A stretch of DNA of 28,336 nucleotides from Guillardia theta CCMP2712 (Eukaryota; Cryptophyceae; Pyrenomonadales; Geminigeraceae). Numbering within the stretch: the first letter of the stretch is position 1; the number at the start of each line of letters is the position of its first letter. The notes beneath the pieces were generated by a model. That model was not told the origin of the DNA. It worked only from the letters and a program-made list of their open reading frames with translations, and ran no database searches. Made by a program: the position numbers and the translations under genes. Of this stretch, positions 27,776-28,336 are shown piece by piece. Location of the stretch: contig NW_005434589.1 of the NCBI RefSeq assembly GCF_000315625.1, forward strand, positions 344,156 through 372,491. Direction: 5' to 3'.

Positions 27776-28336
27776 CTATGCTTGTTTAGCAGCAAGCACC
27801 CCAGTGGTGTCGAGCTCTCCGGAGGCACCCGACGTCACAGTGAGGGACGGAGACGCCTCCGAGTCGCCAGCTCCGCGCCCATCGTCGGGGCCACTCGAAG
27901 GGTTTCCCCCATCGGAGTCGGAGACCTCCGGCGAAGACTCCTCGGGCGACTCGACAAAGTCCGAGGAGGAGCTGTCCTCTGGCTCGAGAAGTGCTTGCGC
28001 CCGCAAGGGCGTCATGCGCCTCGCACCAGACAAGAGCGCTTCCAGCGTCAGCTGCATGGTGAGGCGCTGATAGGTGGCGGCGCGTTTGCGAGCCAAGACC
28101 TCAGCAGCACTGCGGCAGGTCCGTCATCAGGCACGAAGTGCCGACCAAACGCCGCATCCTCAAGAGGCATCGAGCGCTGAGCAATGATGTCCGCCAAATA
28201 CCAGATCATCCGATGAAGCGGAGGGTGTCAGGATGCAGGGTACCGTCCGTCGAGATGGCAAGAGGGATGAACGCTCGAGGAGGAGTAGTCATAGCATATG
28301 CAGCGCGATGTTGATGTTTGCGAATCTTCTCAGACG
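27776..28336 (-). pseudogene. Retroelement endonuclease-like domain and C-terminal tail, inverted copy, cut by window edge
   Basis: Read on the minus strand it begins SEKIRKHQHRAAYAMTTPPR, then AFIPLAISTDGTLHPDTLRF, so it reaches further upstream than the plus copy. Compared with the plus copy it carries two 8-bp length gains, at about 28204-28212 and 28105-28115, and both shift the frame. From 28096 a single frame (KRAATYQRLTMQLTLEALLS) continues into an acidic Ser/Glu-rich tail (EPEDSSSSDFVESPEESSPE) and stops at 27776. The tail probably is the true C-terminus of the element's protein, as its 3' part recurs at 26225. Confidence 0.65.

Noticed and set aside
1-28336. tRNA or rRNA genes
   Set aside because: No cloverleaf boxes or conserved rRNA segments were recognised on either strand by eye.

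Overview
The window is nuclear DNA of a eukaryotic protist. The evidence is one gene split by about 26 short GT-AG introns (most 37-58 nt), AATAAA-type poly(A) signals, Copia-type LTR retrotransposons, and fragments of a non-LTR-type retroelement. A microalga, possibly a cryptophyte of the Guillardia/Hanusia kind, is my guess from intron style and repeat content. Nothing in the window proves it.

Layout, left to right. (1) Positions 1-4131, minus strand: the 5' part of a Copia element. Gag-like reading frames are followed by an aspartic protease, the zinc-binding GAG-pre-integrase region and the integrase core, which runs off the left edge. The frames overlap and alternate between two phases. 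(2) 4132-6751: non-coding DNA with an array of 83-bp tandem repeats and one small unrecognised ORF. (3) 6752-7294: a 5'-truncated fragment resembling the C-terminal endonuclease-like domain found behind some reverse transcriptases. (4) 7570-14338: host genes on the plus strand. A small unknown gene is followed by a 27-exon gene whose predicted product of about 1100 residues has an N-terminal SAP motif and a C-terminal right-handed beta-helix. (5) 14475-16271, minus strand: a PHO4/PiT-family phosphate transporter, convergent with the SAP gene. (6) 16272-18774: a long C-rich stretch without genes, ending in a GC-rich block. (7) 18775-22360, plus strand: a 5'-truncated, multiply frameshifted Copia copy (integrase, reverse transcriptase, RNase H) ending in a polypurine tract and a putative LTR start. 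(8) 23017-25138, minus strand: a compact LTR element with two LTRs identical except for a 5-bp indel; most of its coding region is missing. (9) 25139-28336: microsatellite, GC-rich DNA and a jumble of direct and inverted fragments of the non-LTR-type element.

The clearest host content is the SAP/beta-helix gene and the phosphate transporter. Their 3' ends lie 136 bp apart and their transcripts probably overlap. Most of the rest is retroelement debris of at least two classes. The Copia pieces at 1-4131, 18775-22360 and 23017-25138 look like relatives, because their pre-integrase or integrase segments resemble one another. No complete, unambiguously novel system was found. The best leads are the frame-alternating Copia coding region, the rearranged endonuclease-domain retroelement, and the SAP plus beta-helix protein.
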